Assembly (NCBI GenBank): GCA_910578655.1 | Contig: CAJTQE010000022.1 | Location: 683-23,728, forward strand | Direction of reading: 5' to 3' | From: an uncultured Christensenella sp. | GTDB taxonomy: Bacteria > Bacillota > Clostridia > Christensenellales > Borkfalkiaceae | DNA: 23,046 nucleotides | Part shown: positions 20,674 through 23,046 of the stretch, piece by piece | Position numbering within the stretch: position 1 is the first letter of the stretch | Layout: each line of letters starts with the position of its first letter | The notes under the pieces: model-generated | What the model was told of the DNA's origin: nothing | Seen by the model: only the letters and a program-made list of their open reading frames with translations | The model's database searches: none | Position numbers and translations under genes: made by a program

Positions 20674-22806
20674 ATGCAGAGAATTAAAGCGTATTTTAAA
20701 TCTTTAAAAGATTACCGTCATTGGATAATGATAACGTTTATTGTTGCGAGCGTTGCTCATATTCCTTTCTTTTTTCAGTACGCACATTTAAGGATATGGG
20801 AAAGCTGTGTAGCGTTCAGTAATTCATTTAAGTACTACATATCGGAATTATTGGGAATAGAACTGCACGGCGAAATTACGGTCAACGAGTTCACGCAACA
20901 GCCGTTCGAGCTTCCCCTCCACCTGCCGAGAACGTGGGACGAATTTAAAACGAATATAAGCGGATATTGGTCTTTGTTCTTCTCAATGGAAAACTTTACG
21001 GCGTATATGGGCAAGGTTGCGGACGTGCTGTTTTATATAACGAAAATAATTTTAATCGTTATGCCCGTATTCCTTATTGGGTTTATAGTTAGTCTGTTTA
21101 TCGGGCGCAAACAGAACAACGACTATGGCAAGGAAAGCAAGGCTTTGCGCAGTTTTAAACGCTTTGAATTAAAGGTCTGTAAGCCCGTTAAAAATTGGTT
21201 TGTAGATTTCGTCGGCTTTGTCCGTGAACATACCGCTTATTTAAAAATCTTGGCTTGGATATGGGCGTATAGCTTTAACGTAATAGCTATCGTTATTTCT
21301 TTCTTCGCCTACTACTTATATTTCATTTCAGCTTTAAAGACGGCAACGCTCTACATACAGTTTGTCAAGCTCTTAATGGACGTAAGCGTTGTACCAACTG
21401 CCGTATGGGCTTTTATTGCGTTTATAGCTTTCTTGAAGTTCCGTAAGTCTATCGGATATTCTCGGCTCAATCATATGGAAATGAAAGACAGAGGCTTTAT
21501 AAATGAACGTCCTATCGTAGTTATGCTTTGCGGAACTATGGGCAAAAAGAAAACTACCATTATAACGGATATGGCATTATCGCAAGAGATAATGTTCAGG
21601 GATAAAGCGTTTGAGAAAATATTAGACTGTGATTTAAAGTTTCCGTTCTTTACTTGGATAAATTTAGAGCGTGAAATTAAGCACGCTATGGCGGTGCATT
21701 ACGTTTATAATCTTGCAACGTGCAGGCGGTTTATAAATTCGCTCAGACGTCGTTTTTATAAGCATAAGGATAAATATATCTTCGGCTATGATTACGAGCG
21801 TTACGGTATGGAATACAACGACGGGCTGTACGTTCAAAACATTTGGAAAGTAATTGAAGATTACGCACAGTTATATTTCATTTACGTTATTGAAAGTAGT
21901 CTTATGATTTCCAACTACTCCATAAGGACGGATAACATATTGGACGATATAGGCAACTTCCCGTTATGGAATACGGACTTATTCCAAAAGGACAGCCGAT
22001 ATATAGACAGCTATTCCCGCCATTCTCATAATCTGGACTTTGACAGTTTACGGCTCGGTAAAACTCTTATAGAAAATAATAAGTATGCGGACAGCTTCGA
22101 GTTCGGCGTTGTCAACCTTACCGAGATAGGAAAAGAACGTAAAAACAATCTTGAATTAACCGAAATTAAAAAGAAAGACAATAAAGCAAATCAAAAGAAC
22201 GATTTATTTAACAGTTGGCTGAAAATGGTTCGGCACTCTGCGACAGTAGATAATTTCCCGTTTGTACGGGTTATCACAGACGAACAACGTCCCGAAAGTT
22301 GGGGCGCAGATGCGCGCGACTTATGCGAGATAGTAAACATTGACGAATGTTCGGAAATGCGCCTTGCTATGCCGTTATTCTTCGCGGAAGATTTAATAGT
22401 AAATCTGATATATAAAGGCTTTGAAAAGCGTTATTACAAGTATCGCTATGATAGGGGTGATTATACTTTACCTATGTACTTATATCACGGTTTGATTGCT
22501 AAGCTCGTGGGTTATCAGAAGCGCATATATAATACGTTCGGTTATTGTAAAGTCAATCTGAACGTCGAGAACGGCACGCAGGACGGTAAAATAGAAAAGA
22601 AGCATTACTATTTAAGCAGTAAAAAAATTTACAGCAAGCGTTTTTCTACGGACTGTTTCAGCGGGTTTTTTACCGAAAAGGCGCTTAGGTCTACTGTCGG
22701 CATAAATGACTTGGACGAGTTCAAAACCGAAAAGGCGACCTTTGCCGAAATGGAAAAACAAAATAGTTATTTCTTCAATGACTTGAATGAAATGCGGAAA
22801 GAATAA
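20674..22806 (+). CDS. pI/Zot-like morphogenesis ATPase with N-terminal membrane domain
   Basis: A 710-aa protein. Four hydrophobic segments lie in the first 255 residues (about 17-36, 117-144, 190-222, 238-256), with an extracellular-type loop between the first two. An ATPase domain begins near 278: PIVVMLCGTMGKKKTTIITDMALSQEIMFRD. The P-loop G287-T-M-G-K-K-K-T294 has Lys where GxxGxGKT has Gly. Later charged stretches and a Walker-B-like FVRVITDEQRPESWGADAR complete the domain. Filamentous-phage pI/Zot proteins couple such an ATPase to membrane export of virions, usually with one C-terminal helix. Here the helices are N-terminal, which I associate with elements of single-membrane hosts. The start ATG 20674 follows GGGGGCG. 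Family call is by architecture and gene order, not by search. Confidence 0.65.
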   Translation: MQRIKAYFKSLKDYRHWIMITFIVASVAHIPFFFQYAHLRIWESCVAFSNSFKYYISELLGIELHGEITVNEFTQQPFELPLHLPRTWDEFKTNISGYWSLFFSMENFTAYMGKVADVLFYITKIILIVMPVFLIGFIVSLFIGRKQNNDYGKESKALRSFKRFELKVCKPVKNWFVDFVGFVREHTAYLKILAWIWAYSFNVIAIVISFFAYYLYFISALKTATLYIQFVKLLMDVSVVPTAVWAFIAFIAFLKFRKSIGYSRLNHMEMKDRGFINERPIVVMLCGTMGKKKTTIITDMALSQEIMFRDKAFEKILDCDLKFPFFTWINLEREIKHAMAVHYVYNLATCRRFINSLRRRFYKHKDKYIFGYDYERYGMEYNDGLYVQNIWKVIEDYAQLYFIYVIESSLMISNYSIRTDNILDDIGNFPLWNTDLFQKDSRYIDSYSRHSHNLDFDSLRLGKTLIENNKYADSFEFGVVNLTEIGKERKNNLELTEIKKKDNKANQKNDLFNSWLKMVRHSATVDNFPFVRVITDEQRPESWGADARDLCEIVNIDECSEMRLAMPLFFAEDLIVNLIYKGFEKRYYKYRYDRGDYTLPMYLYHGLIAKLVGYQKRIYNTFGYCKVNLNVENGTQDGKIEKKHYYLSSKKIYSKRFSTDCFSGFFTEKALRSTVGINDLDEFKTEKATFAEMEKQNSYFFNDLNEMRKE

Positions 22807-22813
22807 ACAAATG

Positions 22814-22849
22814 CCCCTCATCCAGCGCAGCCGGGTGAGGGGAATTTTT
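22814..22849 (+). terminator. Intrinsic terminator after the ATPase gene
   Basis: CCCCTCATCC (22814-22823) pairs with GGGTGAGGGG (22833-22842) with one G-T, then AATTTTT. It closes the plus-strand operon. Confidence 0.88.
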
Positions 22850-22872
22850 ATTGCAATTTATGTATGCACCGT

Positions 22873-22911
22873 GTAATACATTCCCGACGTCGGAAATGTA
22901 TTACTTTTTTT
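22873..22911. terminator. Second, longer hairpin terminator
   Basis: GTAATACATT (22873-22882) and AATGTATTAC (22895-22904) enclose CCGACGTCGG with one mismatch at the junction, then seven T on the plus side. Its right arm contains the stop codon of the convergent minus-strand gene. Confidence 0.8.
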
Positions 22912-23046
22912 CTGCACTAAACTTTTCAACATATTCATTCATAGCCGATTCTAAAAGGTCGGCTATGGTGTATTTGTCGTGTGTATGTCTGTTCTCGTCT
23001 TTGTAGTGGTATATATTTCTTCCTCGCACTTCAATAATGTAAGTGC
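22901..23046 (-). CDS. C-terminal end of an unrecognised protein (runs off right edge)
   Basis: A frame open from the window edge to a TAA at 22903-22901 encodes 47 residues: YIIEVRGRNIYHYKDENRH, then DKYTIADLLESAMNEYVE and KFSAEKK. The sequence is polar with a helical, charged end and no membrane segment. I do not recognise it. The stop lies inside a hairpin that also ends the plus-strand operon. The low-complexity-free, protein-like sequence and conventional codons make it a real gene end, either of the element or of the host beyond it. Confidence 0.6.
   Translation of the reverse strand, partial: TYIIEVRGRNIYHYKDENRHTHDKYTIADLLESAMNEYVEKFSAEKK

Noticed and set aside
16084..22911. Search for att or dif-like direct repeats flanking the element
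   Set aside because: No matching pair was found by eye; the right border may be outside the window.

Overview
The window looks like a chromosomal segment of a low-to-moderate GC Gram-positive gut-type bacterium, probably a Clostridia-like Bacillota. The grounds are strong TTGACA-17-TATAAT promoters, AGGAGG ribosome sites, a lipobox lipoprotein and a maltodextrin ABC importer. The phylum call is inference from gene style; nothing here proves a genus. About 16 kb of chromosome is followed by roughly 6.5 kb of a different, AT-richer block that reads as a filamentous-phage (inovirus) type element. The right end of that element may lie outside the window.

Chromosomal part, left to right: the start of a GNAT-like acetyltransferase runs off the left edge (minus). 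Then come mnmA (plus), mutT and galE (minus), a relic of a GH39 xylosidase (plus) and an O-antigen-ligase-type membrane protein (plus). Next is a five-gene minus-strand maltodextrin operon: cytoplasmic GH13 enzyme, solute-binding protein, MalF-like permease, MalG-like permease and an enlarged MalK-like ATPase. A short LacI-family regulator is divergent from it. A starch-binding-type lipoprotein lies convergent to the regulator, under a strong promoter whose start site is covered by a palindrome with a central CG, a good candidate operator. Together these genes suggest capture of starch fragments at the surface, import, and cytoplasmic hydrolysis under LacI-type control. Four small items follow: a 36-aa gene with its own promoter and terminator, a small gene broken by a 16-bp duplication, a repeated terminator/promoter arrangement, and a 43-aa TM-plus-lysine ORF.

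Mobile part (about 16.35 to 22.85 kb): an SSB-like protein ending in DDDSGIPF; an origin-like region with six GTGTAAAA repeats, a perfect DnaA box and an 11-bp-stem hairpin; a Rep with an HUH motif whose C-terminal half seems to have been replaced; and a 468-aa secreted protein with a C-terminal membrane anchor (pIII-like layout). Next is a minus-strand pair made of a zinc-ribbon/PD-(D/E)XK nuclease and a small two-TM protein, then two tiny membrane proteins, then a 710-aa membrane ATPase of the pI/Zot morphogenesis type with an unusual P-loop. No integrase was seen. The nuclease/membrane pair is the most likely cargo or exclusion module. The right edge carries the C-terminal end of an unrecognised minus-strand gene.

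Overall, the most interesting part is the inovirus-like element. It has an odd chimeric Rep, a possible iteron/DnaA/hairpin origin, and a nuclease operon whose membrane protein shares a juxtamembrane motif with the virion-type protein on the opposite strand.
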